From Streptomyces sp. NBRC 109706 (GTDB taxonomy: Bacteria > Actinomycetota > Actinomycetes > Streptomycetales > Streptomycetaceae): a stretch of DNA of 64,000 bases. Each line of letters starts with the position of its first letter. The stretch's first letter is position 1. Positions 20,642-29,949 of this stretch are shown piece by piece. The notes under the pieces are model-generated. The model did not search any database. It worked only from the letters and a program-made list of their open reading frames with translations, and had not been told where the DNA came from. Both the position numbers and the translations under genes were made by a program. The stretch is from the NCBI RefSeq assembly GCF_000974485.1, contig NZ_BBOM01000004.1, positions 1-64,000 on the forward strand, written 5' to 3'.

Positions 20642-23600
20642 ATGCACAGCAAGCTGGACGAAGTCAAGGACGAACTGCTGGCCCAGGCGGCCCGGGTAGC
20701 CGAACAGGGCTCATCCCAGGGGCAGCCACCCGCACACGGGATGGACGCCGAAGCGCTCCGCTCCTATCTACGCCGCTACTACCTCTTCATCGCCGCCGAG
20801 GACGTGACCGATCGGGACCCGGTGGATCTCTACGGCGCCGCCATGGCGCACCACCGACTGGCCGGCGAGCGCCCCCAGGGCACCGCCAACGTCCGCGTCT
20901 ACACCCCGTCCATCGAGGAGATCGGCTGGACGTGCAGTCACACCGTGGTCGAGGTGGTCACGGACGACATGCCCTTCCTGGTGGACTCCGTCACCAACGA
21001 GCTGTCCCGGCAGGGGCGCGGCATCCATCTGGTGGTGCATCCGCAGATCGTGGTCCGCCGCGATGTCACCGGCCGGCTGCTTGAGGTGCTGGACGCCGGG
21101 CGGGACATGGAGGGCGGCCTCCCCGTCGACGAGCTGCCGCCGGACGCCGTGGTGGAGTCCTGGATCCATGTCGAGATCGACCGGGAGACCGACCAGGGCA
21201 ACGTCCAGCAGGTCGAGGCCGATCTGCGGCGGGTGCTCGGCGATGTCCGCGAGGCCGTCGAGGACTACCAGAAGATGCGCGCCATCGCGCTGCGGATCGC
21301 CGAGGGGCTGCCCGACGAGCCGCTGGCCGACGAACTGCGCCAGCAGGACATCGAGGAGGCCGGCGAGCTGCTGAGCTGGCTGGCCGCCGACCACTTCACC
21401 TTCCTCGGCTATCGCGAGTACGAGCTGGCCAGGGAGGACAACGGCGGCTCGGGCGACGTGCTGCGTCCGGTGCCGGGCACCGGGCTCGGCATCCTGCGCT
21501 CCGATCCGCCCTATGCCGTCGACCCCGATCTGCCGGCCGAGTCGGCGGCGTTCAGCCGGCTGTCGCCCACGGCCAGGGCGAAGGCCAGGGATCCCAAGCT
21601 GCTGGTCCTCACCAAGGCCAACAGCCGGGCCACCGTGCACCGTCGCTCCTATCTGGACTATCTGGGCGTCAAAAAGTTCGACAACCAGGGACGGGTGGTC
21701 GGGGAGCGGCGCTTCCTGGGCCTGTTCTCCGCCGCCGCGTACACGGAGTCGGTGCGTCGGGTCCCGGTGATCCGACGCAAGGTCGCCGAGGTGATGCAGG
21801 CGGCCGGCTTCAACACCCAGAGCCACAGCGGCCGGGATCTGCTGCAGGTACTGGAGACCTATCCGAGGGACGAGCTGTTCCAGACGCCGGTGGACACACT
21901 GCGCAGCATCACCACCGCCGTGCTGCATCTCCAGGAGCGCCGCCGGCTGCGGCTCTTCCTGCGGCAGGAGGAGTACGGCCGCTACTACTCGGCGCTGGTC
22001 TATCTGCCGCGCGACCGCTTCACCACCTCGGTCCGGCTGCGGCTCACCCAGATCCTCCTGGAGGAACTGGACGGCAACAGCGTCGACTTCACCGCCTGGA
22101 ACACCGAGTCGGTGCTCTCTCGGCTGCACTTCGTGATCCGGGTGGCGCCGGGCAGCGAGCTGCCGGAGCTGACGGAGTCCGATCTGGACCGGATCGAGGC
22201 CCGGCTGGCCGACGCGTCCCGGTCCTGGACGGACGGGTTCACGGACGCGCTGCTGGCCGAGTGCGGCGAGGAGCAGGCCGCCGATCTGGGGCGCCGCTTC
22301 CACAACGCCTTCCCCGAGGGCTACAAGGCCGACTTCCCGCCCCGGGCGGCGGTGGCCGATCTCCAGTACGTGATCGGTCTGCGCCCCGAGCCCGGCCGGG
22401 ACTTCGCGCTCAGCCTCTACGAGCCGGTCAACGCCGCGCCCGGCGAGCGCCGGTTCAAGATCTACCGGATCGGCGAGCCGGTCACCCTGTCGGCCGTGCT
22501 GCCCGTCCTGCAGAACCTCGGCGTCGAGGTGGTCGACGAACGCCCCTACCACCTGCGGCCCGACGACGGCGCGCCCGCCTGGATCTACGACTTCGGGCTG
22601 CGGCTGCCCCCGGCGCTGGCCGACGGGCTGGGCGGGGGCGCCAGGCAGCGCTTCCAGGACGCGTTCGCCGCGGCGTGGACGGGCGCGGCCGAGGACGACG
22701 GCTTCAACGCGCTGGTGCTCTCCGCCGGGCTGACCTGGCGTGAGGCCATGGTGCTGCGCGCCTACGCCAAGTACCTGTGGCAGGCGGGTTCCCGGTTCGC
22801 CCGGGAGAACATGGAGGCCACGCTCCGCCGCAACGTGCACACCACCCGCCTGCTGGTGAACCTCTTCGAGGCCCGGCACGCCCCGACGCGGCAGAGCGCG
22901 GGCCGGGAGCTGACGGACGGTCTGCTGGAGGAGCTGGACGGCGCCCTGGAGGAGGTGCAGAACCTCGACGAGGACCGCATCCTCCGCGCCTTTCTGACGG
23001 TCATCAAGGCGACGCTGCGGGTCAACTACTTCCAGCGCGACGCGGACGGCCGCCCGCACGACTACCTGTCGATGAAGCTCGATCCGCAGGCCATCCCCGA
23101 ACTGCCGGAGCCGCGCCCGGCGTTCGAGATCTGGGTCTACTCGCCCCGGGTCGAGGGCGTGCATCTGCGGTTCGGCAAGGTCGCCAGGGGCGGTCTGCGC
23201 TGGTCGGACCGGCGCGAGGACTTCCGCACGGAGATCCTGGGCCTGGTGAAGGCGCAGGAGGTCAAGAACACGGTGATCGTGCCGGTGGGCGCCAAGGGCG
23301 GCTTCGTCGGCAAGCGGCTGCCCGATCCGGCGGCCGACCGGGACGCCTGGCTGGCGGAGGGCGTCGACTGCTACCGCACCTTCATCTCCGGCCTGCTCGA
23401 CATCACGGACAACCTGGTGGACGGCGCGGTGCGGCCCCCCGCCGACGTGGTCAGGCACGACGAGGACGACACCTATCTGGTGGTCGCCGCCGACAAGGGC
23501 ACCGCCACCTTCTCCGATATCGCCAACGAGGTCGCCGAGTCCTACGGCTTCTGGCTGGGGGACGCCTTCGCCTCCGGCGGCTCCGCCGGCTACGACCACA

Positions 23601-25597
23601 AGGGCATGGGCATCACGGCGCGCGGCGCCTGGGAGTCCGTCAAGCGGCACTTCCGCGAGCTGGGCCACGACACCCAGTCCGAGGACTTCACGGTGGCCGG
23701 CATCGGCGACATGTCGGGCGATGTCTTCGGCAACGGGATGCTGCTCTCCGAGCACATCAGGCTGGTCGCGGCCTTTGACCACCGGCATATCTTCCTGGAC
23801 CCGGATCCCGATCCGGCGGTGGGCTTCGCCGAGCGCCGCCGGCTGTTCGAGCTGCCCCGCTCGTCCTGGGCCGACTACGACACCGGCCTGCTCTCCAAGG
23901 GCGGCGGGGTGCATCCGCGTACCGCCAAGTCCATCCCGCTCACCCCGCAGGTGCGCGAGGCGTTGGACATCCCCGACGACATCCTCTCGCTGACGCCGGC
24001 CGAGCTGATGCGGACGATCCTGCGCGCCCCCGTCGACCTGCTGTGGAACGGCGGCATCGGCACCTATGTGAAGGCGGCGGCCGAGAGCCACGCCGACGCG
24101 GGGGACAAGGCCAACGACGCGATCCGGGTGAACGGCCGGGAGCTGCGTGCCAAGGTGGTGGGCGAGGGCGGCAACCTGGGCCTCACCCAGCTGGGCAGGA
24201 TCGAGTTCGCGCTGGCCGGCGGCCGGTGCAACACGGACGCCATCGACAACAGCGCCGGCGTGGACACCTCCGACCACGAGGTCAACATCAAGATCCTGCT
24301 GAACGCGGTGGTCGCGGGCGGCGATCTCACGGTGAAGCAACGCAACGCGCTGCTCGCCGAGATGACGGACGAGGTGGGCACGCTGGTGCTCCGCAACAAC
24401 TACGCGCAGAACGTCGCGCTGGCCAACGGCGAGGCCACCGCCGCCGGCCTCGTCCTGGCGCACCAGCGGGTCATCGCCCGGCTGGGGGAGCGGGGCCTGC
24501 TCGACCGGGAGCTGGAGTTCCTGCCCTCGGACGACGAGTTCCGTGAGCGGCGCGCCGCGGGGCGAGGGCTGAGCCAGCCCGAGCTGTCGGTGCTGCTGGC
24601 CTACGGCAAGCTCACCGCCACCACGGAGCTGCTGGGAACGAGCCTGCCGGACGACCCCTATGTGGGCCGGCTGCTCTCCGCCTACTTCCCGCGCGCGCTG
24701 CGGGAACGATTCCCCGAGCTGATCGAGCGGCACGCGCTGCGCCGGGAGATCATCACCACCCTGCTGGTCAACGACACGTTGAACGTGGCGGGCTGCTCCT
24801 TCATCCATCGGATGCAGGAGGAGTCGGGGGCCTCCACGGAGGAGATCGTCCGGGCGCACACCGCCGCGCGCGCGATCTTCGGGCTGGCCGACATCTGGGA
24901 CACGGTGGAGCGGCTGGACAACCAGGTGGCCGAGGCCACGCTCACCCGGATCAGGCTGCACGCCCGGCGGCTGGTCGAGCGCGGCGCGCGCTGGCTGCTC
25001 AACAACCGCCCGCAGCCGCTGCGGCTGGCGGAGACGATCGAGCTGTTCGCCGAGCGGGTCGGTCAGGTCCGGCAGGAGCTGCCGTCGTTGCTCCGTGGCC
25101 AGGAGCTGGACTGGATCGCGGCGCAGCGGGAGGAGCTGGAGGCGGCCGGGGTGCCGTCGGAGCTGGCCGGTCGGGTGGCCGGGTTCTCCGCCGTCTTCTC
25201 CGCGCTCGACATCGTGGCGGTGGCCGACCGCACGGGCCGTGAGCTGCTGGATGTCGCCGAGGTGTACTACCACCTCAGCGACGAGCTGAGCATCTCCCGG
25301 CTCCAGGACCGGATCAGCGAGCTGCCCAGGGCCGACCGTTGGCAGTCCATGGCCCGCACCGCGATCAGGGAGGACCTTTACGCGGCGCATCAGCTGATCG
25401 CCGCCGATGTGCTGGCCGAGGGGAGTGCCGAGGCCGAGCCGGAGGAGCGGTTCGCGGCCTGGGCGGAGCGCAGCGCGGCGATCCTGGGCCGGGCCCGGGC
25501 CACCCTGCACGAGATCCAGTCCTCGGAGAGCTTCGATCTGGCCAATCTCTCGGTGGCCATGCGCACCATGCGCACCCTGCTGCGCAGCAACCGCTGA
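20642..25597 (+). CDS. gdhB: NAD-specific glutamate dehydrogenase, large (180-kDa class)
   Basis: A 1651-residue protein of the giant NAD-GDH class first described in Streptomyces. It has N-terminal ACT-like regulatory segments, a central catalytic region (GGLRWSDRREDFRTEILGLV, and the K-rich VPVGAKGGFVGK stretch around residues 880-900) and a long helical C-terminal domain. It oxidatively deaminates glutamate to 2-oxoglutarate for catabolism. ATG at 20642 follows AGGAGTAAGAG. Apparently monocistronic, ending at a GC hairpin. Length is normal for the class. Confidence 0.96.
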   Translation: MHSKLDEVKDELLAQAARVAEQGSSQGQPPAHGMDAEALRSYLRRYYLFIAAEDVTDRDPVDLYGAAMAHHRLAGERPQGTANVRVYTPSIEEIGWTCSHTVVEVVTDDMPFLVDSVTNELSRQGRGIHLVVHPQIVVRRDVTGRLLEVLDAGRDMEGGLPVDELPPDAVVESWIHVEIDRETDQGNVQQVEADLRRVLGDVREAVEDYQKMRAIALRIAEGLPDEPLADELRQQDIEEAGELLSWLAADHFTFLGYREYELAREDNGGSGDVLRPVPGTGLGILRSDPPYAVDPDLPAESAAFSRLSPTARAKARDPKLLVLTKANSRATVHRRSYLDYLGVKKFDNQGRVVGERRFLGLFSAAAYTESVRRVPVIRRKVAEVMQAAGFNTQSHSGRDLLQVLETYPRDELFQTPVDTLRSITTAVLHLQERRRLRLFLRQEEYGRYYSALVYLPRDRFTTSVRLRLTQILLEELDGNSVDFTAWNTESVLSRLHFVIRVAPGSELPELTESDLDRIEARLADASRSWTDGFTDALLAECGEEQAADLGRRFHNAFPEGYKADFPPRAAVADLQYVIGLRPEPGRDFALSLYEPVNAAPGERRFKIYRIGEPVTLSAVLPVLQNLGVEVVDERPYHLRPDDGAPAWIYDFGLRLPPALADGLGGGARQRFQDAFAAAWTGAAEDDGFNALVLSAGLTWREAMVLRAYAKYLWQAGSRFARENMEATLRRNVHTTRLLVNLFEARHAPTRQSAGRELTDGLLEELDGALEEVQNLDEDRILRAFLTVIKATLRVNYFQRDADGRPHDYLSMKLDPQAIPELPEPRPAFEIWVYSPRVEGVHLRFGKVARGGLRWSDRREDFRTEILGLVKAQEVKNTVIVPVGAKGGFVGKRLPDPAADRDAWLAEGVDCYRTFISGLLDITDNLVDGAVRPPADVVRHDEDDTYLVVAADKGTATFSDIANEVAESYGFWLGDAFASGGSAGYDHKGMGITARGAWESVKRHFRELGHDTQSEDFTVAGIGDMSGDVFGNGMLLSEHIRLVAAFDHRHIFLDPDPDPAVGFAERRRLFELPRSSWADYDTGLLSKGGGVHPRTAKSIPLTPQVREALDIPDDILSLTPAELMRTILRAPVDLLWNGGIGTYVKAAAESHADAGDKANDAIRVNGRELRAKVVGEGGNLGLTQLGRIEFALAGGRCNTDAIDNSAGVDTSDHEVNIKILLNAVVAGGDLTVKQRNALLAEMTDEVGTLVLRNNYAQNVALANGEATAAGLVLAHQRVIARLGERGLLDRELEFLPSDDEFRERRAAGRGLSQPELSVLLAYGKLTATTELLGTSLPDDPYVGRLLSAYFPRALRERFPELIERHALRREIITTLLVNDTLNVAGCSFIHRMQEESGASTEEIVRAHTAARAIFGLADIWDTVERLDNQVAEATLTRIRLHARRLVERGARWLLNNRPQPLRLAETIELFAERVGQVRQELPSLLRGQELDWIAAQREELEAAGVPSELAGRVAGFSAVFSALDIVAVADRTGRELLDVAEVYYHLSDELSISRLQDRISELPRADRWQSMARTAIREDLYAAHQLIAADVLAEGSAEAEPEERFAAWAERSAAILGRARATLHEIQSSESFDLANLSVAMRTMRTLLRSNR

Positions 25598-25612
25598 GCC
25601 GAGGCGGGGGAA

Positions 25613-25648
25613 CCGGGCGGCCGGCGCGGAAGCGCTTCGGCCGCCCGG
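25613..25648 (+). terminator. hairpin terminator after gdhB
   Basis: 10-bp GC stem (25613-25622 with 25639-25648) enclosing a loop that is itself partly palindromic (GAAGCGCTTC). It sits 15 bp after the dehydrogenase stop. No T-run. Confidence 0.5.
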
Positions 25649-25798
25649 CGAGCGGTCACCCGCGATCTGTCGTCCACGGACAAATCTGCCGCCCACGGAT
25701 AAAGGTGATATTCGTAGCGATAGGTGGCCGGGGGCCCGTTCCGGGCCGTCCGGGCCGCCGCATCCGGACCGCGTAGTCGGCGACGAAGGGGCGTGCAC

Positions 25799-26710
25799 AT
25801 GGCGGTGCCCGCGCGCGGGGCCGAAACCCCGTCCACGGTGGCGACAGTGGTGACGGTGGTGATGCCCACCTACAACGAGGCCACCACGCTGCCCAGGACC
25901 GCGGCCGCGCTGCTGGCCCTCCCGCTGCCGGGGCTGCGGCTGCTGGTGGTGGACGACAACAGCCCCGACGCCACCGGGGAGATCGCCGACCGCCTGGCCA
26001 AGCGGCATCCGGAGCGGGTCGAGGTGCTGCACCGGCCGGCCAAGAGCGGACTCGGCCGCGCCTATGCCGCGGGCCTCCGGCATGCCCTCCGCGACGGCGA
26101 CGCCCACTATCTGCTCCAGATGGACGCCGACGGCAGCCATGCCGTGGCCGATGTGCCCCGGCTGCTGGGTGCCGCGCTGTCCAGTGGCGCGGGCCTGGTG
26201 GTGGGCAGCCGCTATGTGCCGGGCGGCCGGCTGGCCGCCGACTGGCCGGCCCATCGCCGGCTGCTCTCCCGCTGGGCCAACCGCTATCTGGCCACGGTGT
26301 TGCGCGGCGGGCTGCGCGATATCACCGCCGGGTTCGCCCTCTGGCGGGCCGACACCCTCAGGGCGCTGGGGCCCGCGCCGGCGCGCAGCGTCGGATACGG
26401 CTTCCAGGTGGAGCTGAAGTACGCGGCGGTGCGCGCGGGTTGTCCGGTGGTGGAGATTCCCATCGGCTTCGCCGGGCGGTTCGACGGCGCCTCCAAGCTG
26501 TCGGCGGCCAGCCAGCTGGAGGCGGCCGTGCTGCCCTGGCGCCTGCTGCTCGGCCGCCCGCGCGGCGGCGTCCGGCCGGGCCCGCCACCTCGGCCGCCGC
26601 GCGTGGCCGTCCGCGCGTCGCGGGCCGCAGGGCCGGTAGCCGCCGGGCGGCAGGAAGCGTCGTCGTCCGGCCCGGCTGGTGCGGGGCGGCCGAGCCGGCG
26701 TCAACCGTAG
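25799..26710 (+). CDS. polyprenol monophosphomannose synthase (GT2)
   Basis: A 303-residue family 2 glycosyltransferase resembling dolichol-phosphate mannose synthases (Ppm1/Dpm1). Visible: VVMPTYNEATTLPRT at the N-terminus, VVDDNSPDATGEIAD, the metal-binding QMDADGSH, GSRYVPGG, and the C-terminal GYGFQVELKY and EIPIGFAGR segments. It transfers mannose from GDP-mannose to polyprenyl phosphate on the inner membrane face, feeding protein O-mannosylation and glycolipid synthesis. ATG 25799 follows GAAGGGG. The C-terminal ~50 residues are Pro/Arg-rich. A methyltransferase gene starts 20 bp after the stop. Confidence 0.9.
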   Translation: MAVPARGAETPSTVATVVTVVMPTYNEATTLPRTAAALLALPLPGLRLLVVDDNSPDATGEIADRLAKRHPERVEVLHRPAKSGLGRAYAAGLRHALRDGDAHYLLQMDADGSHAVADVPRLLGAALSSGAGLVVGSRYVPGGRLAADWPAHRRLLSRWANRYLATVLRGGLRDITAGFALWRADTLRALGPAPARSVGYGFQVELKYAAVRAGCPVVEIPIGFAGRFDGASKLSAASQLEAAVLPWRLLLGRPRGGVRPGPPPRPPRVAVRASRAAGPVAAGRQEASSSGPAGAGRPSRRQP

Positions 26711-26730
26711 GTTCAGGGAAGGAAGATGAC

Positions 26731-27630
26731 GTGTCCGCATCCGGACATCACCAGCACCACCAGCGCCGCGGAGAGCACGGGGCCGAGGCGGTGGACTTCG
26801 ACTGGGACGCGGCCGGCGCGCAGCTCGTCCGGGGCGCCGAACTGCACGCCGTCGCGCTGCGCGCGACCGTGCGCTGGCTGCGTGGCGAGCAGCCGGGCGC
26901 GCGGCGGATCCTGGACGTGGGCAGCGGTCCCGGGGTGGCCAGCGCGCTGTTGGCCGAGGAGTTCCCGGACGCCGAGGTGGTCGCCCTGGACGGCTCCCCC
27001 GAGCTGCTGCGGCTGGCCGACGAACGCGCCCGAGCGGCGGGGCTCGGCGACCGGGTGCGGACCCGGCAGGCCGAGTTGCCGGCCGGGCTGGCCGGGATCG
27101 AGGGCGGCTTCGACCTGGTCTGGGCGAGCCTCTTCGTCCACCATCTGGGCGACCAGCGGGGCGCGTTGGGGCGACTGGCCGCCCTGCTGCGGCCCGGTGG
27201 CGCGCTGGCGCTGACCGAGGGCGGGCTGCCCACGCGCTGCCTGCCCAGGGATTTCGGCCTGGGCCGGCCGGGGCTGCAGGAACGGCTGGACGCGGCGCAC
27301 GCCGAATGGTTCCAGGAGATGCGTGACGCGCTTCCCGGTGCCGTCGCCGTGCCCGAGGACTGGCCCTCGATGCTGACCAGCGCGGGCCTGGCGCCCGTCG
27401 CCTCGCGCACCTTCCTCACCGAGCTGCCGGCCCCGCTCCCCGCCGACGCCCGGGAGTATCTGCGGGAACGACTGAGCCGGCAGCGGGAGCAGCTGGCCGA
27501 CCGGCTCGCTCCCGAGGACCGTGCCACCCTCGATGCCCTGCTGGACCCCGAGGCCGCCTCGGGCATCCTGCACCGGCCCGACGCGTTCTATCTCGCCGCC
27601 GGCACCGTGCACCTCGGCCGCGCCGGCTGA
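26731..27630 (+). CDS. class I SAM-dependent methyltransferase
   Basis: A 299-residue Rossmann-fold methyltransferase. Motif I ILDVGSGPG is near residue 60, motif II VVALDGSPELL follows, and motif IV region is DLVWASLFVHHL. A His-rich N-terminus (HHQHHQ) precedes the fold. GTG 26731 is preceded by GGGAAGGAAG; the longer upstream frame is the shadow of the mannosyltransferase. Probably co-transcribed with that gene. Substrate unknown; the His-rich N-terminal segment is unusual and not known to be functional. Confidence 0.88.
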   Translation: MSASGHHQHHQRRGEHGAEAVDFDWDAAGAQLVRGAELHAVALRATVRWLRGEQPGARRILDVGSGPGVASALLAEEFPDAEVVALDGSPELLRLADERARAAGLGDRVRTRQAELPAGLAGIEGGFDLVWASLFVHHLGDQRGALGRLAALLRPGGALALTEGGLPTRCLPRDFGLGRPGLQERLDAAHAEWFQEMRDALPGAVAVPEDWPSMLTSAGLAPVASRTFLTELPAPLPADAREYLRERLSRQREQLADRLAPEDRATLDALLDPEAASGILHRPDAFYLAAGTVHLGRAG

Positions 27631-27641
27631 CCGACAAGAAA

Positions 27642-27679
27642 AGGGGCCGGCCGGGGTGTCAGCACCCCGGCCGGCCCCT
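27642..27679. terminator. bidirectional terminator (methyltransferase / sugar ABC operon)
   Basis: Perfect 17-bp stem (27642-27658 with 27663-27679), loop TCAG. On the minus strand the stem is followed by a T-rich tail (complement of GACAAGAAAA at 27633-27642), so it is a classical terminator for the ABC operon and probably also ends the methyltransferase transcript. Confidence 0.9.
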
Positions 27680-27707
27680 GGCCGTCCGTCCGTTCCTCCC
27701 GGGACGG

Positions 27708-28634
27708 CTACTTCACCGCGCCCGCCATCACGCCGGAGACGAACTGCTTCTGGAAGGCGAAGAAGATCGCCAGCGGAATCAGCATGGTCAGGAATGCGCC
27801 GGGGGCCAGCACGTCGAAGTTGCTGCCGAACTGCCGCATCTCCTGCTGCAGCGCCAGCGTCATCGGCGGCGAGCCCGAGTCCGCGAAGATCAGCGCCACC
27901 AGCATGTCGTTCCAGACCCACATGAACTGGAAGATGGCCAGCGCGGCGATCGCCGGGCCGCCCAGCGGCAGCACCACCTTGAAGAACAGCCGCAGTTCGC
28001 CTGCCCCGTCAAGGCGGGCCGCCTCCAGCAGTTCGCGCGGGATCTCGGAGAAGAAGTTGCGCAGCAGGAAGATCCCGAAGGGCAACCCGAAGGCCGAGTG
28101 GAAGAGCACCACGCCCAGCGTCGTCTCGAAGATGCCCAGCGTGTTGAAGAGCCGGGCCACCGGGATCAACGCGATCTGGACCGGGACCACCAACAGCCCG
28201 ACGACCACCAGGAAGATCCAGTCGCGGCCGGGGAAGTCCAGCCAGGCGAAGGCGTAGGCGGCCAGCGCGGCGAGCGCGATCACCAACACCGTGGCCGGCA
28301 CCGTGATCGCCACGGTGGTCCACACCGAGCCGGTGAAGGTGTCGTTGCCCAGCAGGCTGTCGTAGTTGGACCAGGTCCACTGGCCCGGATCGGTCAGCGC
28401 CTCCCACCAGCCGGTGGAGGCGATATCGCGCGGATCGCGGAACGAGGAGACCAGCAGACCGGCGGTGGGCAGCAGCCACAGCACCCCGATCACCACCAGA
28501 ATCACCCGCACCACGGATCCGGCGGCGAGGGAGGCGAGACGGTTGCCCACCGAACGCCGGGGCGGGCCCACGGCGTCCGACGCCGGGGTGGGCGCCGGGT
28601 CGGGTACGTGTGCGGTCAAGGTGGGAGCGGTCAC
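27708..28634 (-). CDS. sugar ABC transporter permease (MalG-like)
   Basis: A 308-residue inner-membrane permease with six predicted helices. The EAA loop that docks the ATPase is EAARLDGAGELRLFFKVVLPL. The N-terminus (~35 residues) is Pro-rich and cytoplasmic. GTG 28634 overlaps the upstream permease stop by 4 bp (GTGA), so translation is coupled. Third gene of a binding protein-permease-permease operon. No ATPase is encoded here; streptomycete sugar importers commonly share the MsiK ATPase encoded elsewhere (known biology, not shown here). Confidence 0.92.
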   Translation of the reverse strand: MTAPTLTAHVPDPAPTPASDAVGPPRRSVGNRLASLAAGSVVRVILVVIGVLWLLPTAGLLVSSFRDPRDIASTGWWEALTDPGQWTWSNYDSLLGNDTFTGSVWTTVAITVPATVLVIALAALAAYAFAWLDFPGRDWIFLVVVGLLVVPVQIALIPVARLFNTLGIFETTLGVVLFHSAFGLPFGIFLLRNFFSEIPRELLEAARLDGAGELRLFFKVVLPLGGPAIAALAIFQFMWVWNDMLVALIFADSGSPPMTLALQQEMRQFGSNFDVLAPGAFLTMLIPLAIFFAFQKQFVSGVMAGAVK

Positions 28635-29929
28635 CGCTGGTTCTCCCGTCGCAGCCTGCGCAGATTGATGATCATCACGGGCACCACGAGCAGCAGCAGG
28701 AACACCGCGATCGCGCTGCCCACGCCCTGGTTCGCCCCGGCCCCGAAGGAGGACAGATACAGTTCGAGCGCCAGCACGTTGGCGTCCGCCTGGGACGAGG
28801 CGGGTGCGATGACATAGACCAGGTCGAAGATCTTCAACACGTTGATCATCAGTGTCACCGCCACCACCCCCAGCACCGGCGCCAGCAGCGGAACCGTGAC
28901 CCGGCGGAAGACCTGCCACTCGTTGGCGCCGTCGACCCGGGCCGCCTCCAGGGTCTCCCTGGGTACGGAGGCCAGTCCGGCGGCGATCAGCACCATGGCG
29001 AAGCCGGCCCACATCCACACATAGCTGGCGATGATCGCCGGTGTGATGACCTTGGGCCCGAGCCATTCGATGCCGTTGTAGGGGGCGGTGAAGTTGTCGG
29101 CGGCGAGCCTGAGTTGGGCGCCCTCCGCCTCGGCGGGGAGCTGGAACGTGCCGTCCCCGCCGGTCTTGGTGTCGGCCACGACCTCGCCGTCCCGCACCGC
29201 CTCGACCTTGATCCCGGAGAGCGCCTTCTCCTCCGGGTCGATGGCGCCCTCGACGCCCTGGCCGCCCCGGGTGAAGTCCATCCAGATGGCGCCGGTCACC
29301 TGGCCGGGGTCGCTGACCGGCTCCTGGGCGAGATCGGCGCCCGACAGCTTCGGCTGCGGGACCGCCACCAGCGGAAGCAGCACCGGGCTGCCGGCCGAGA
29401 CGGTCTCCTCCAGCAGATACGACCCGTCGTCCTGAACGGTCAACGGACCGCCGGGACGCGGTTCGGCGTCGGGCCAACTGGAGCTGCTGGCGAAGGTGTC
29501 GTGCACGGTCGTCGCCAGCGCGTTGGCCAGACCCCGCTCGGGGTCCTGCTCGTAGACCATCCGGAAGATGATTCCGGACGCCAGCATGGAGATCGCCATC
29601 GGCATGAAGACGATCAGCTTGAAGACCGTCGCCCAGCGGATGCGTTCGGTCAGCACCGCGAAGACCAGACCCAGCGCGGTGGCCACCGTCGGCGCCACCA
29701 CGATCCAGATCAGGGTGTTCTCCAGCGCGGTCCTGATGCCGTCGTCGCTGAATATCTCCTTGAAGTTGTCCAGGCCGACAAAACTGTCGCCGGACGCGTC
29801 GAACAGGCTGCGCTGCACGGAGTACCCGATGGGGTACACCACCAGCGCGCCGAGCAACAGCAGCGCCGGGAACAGGAAGCACACCACGGCCCAGGGGCGT
29901 GCCCTGATCACCGCCTTGCCGGATGCCAT
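28631..29929 (-). CDS. sugar ABC transporter permease (MalF-like) with extracytoplasmic insert
   Basis: A 432-residue permease, about 130 residues longer than usual. After the first helices (up to about residue 130) comes a polar extracytoplasmic insert of roughly 170 residues, then the remaining helices and the EAA loop EAARVDGANEWQVFRRVTVPL. The insert contains a beta-rich repeat-like stretch (SGIKVEAVRDGEVVADTKTG, then GDGTFQLPAEAEGAQLRL) that resembles carboxypeptidase-regulatory/prealbumin-like folds. It forms the heterodimeric channel with the downstream MalG-like protein. ATG 29929; a 20-bp gap separates it from the binding-protein gene. Confidence 0.9.
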   Translation of the reverse strand: MASGKAVIRARPWAVVCFLFPALLLLGALVVYPIGYSVQRSLFDASGDSFVGLDNFKEIFSDDGIRTALENTLIWIVVAPTVATALGLVFAVLTERIRWATVFKLIVFMPMAISMLASGIIFRMVYEQDPERGLANALATTVHDTFASSSSWPDAEPRPGGPLTVQDDGSYLLEETVSAGSPVLLPLVAVPQPKLSGADLAQEPVSDPGQVTGAIWMDFTRGGQGVEGAIDPEEKALSGIKVEAVRDGEVVADTKTGGDGTFQLPAEAEGAQLRLAADNFTAPYNGIEWLGPKVITPAIIASYVWMWAGFAMVLIAAGLASVPRETLEAARVDGANEWQVFRRVTVPLLAPVLGVVAVTLMINVLKIFDLVYVIAPASSQADANVLALELYLSSFGAGANQGVGSAIAVFLLLLVVPVMIINLRRLRRENQR

Positions 29930-29949
29930 GGGAAGTCAGTCTCCGTCCG

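Noticed and set aside
20768..26740. 1990-codon minus frame opposite the glutamate dehydrogenase
   Set aside because: Shadow of the plus-strand gene; low-complexity translation with no domain.
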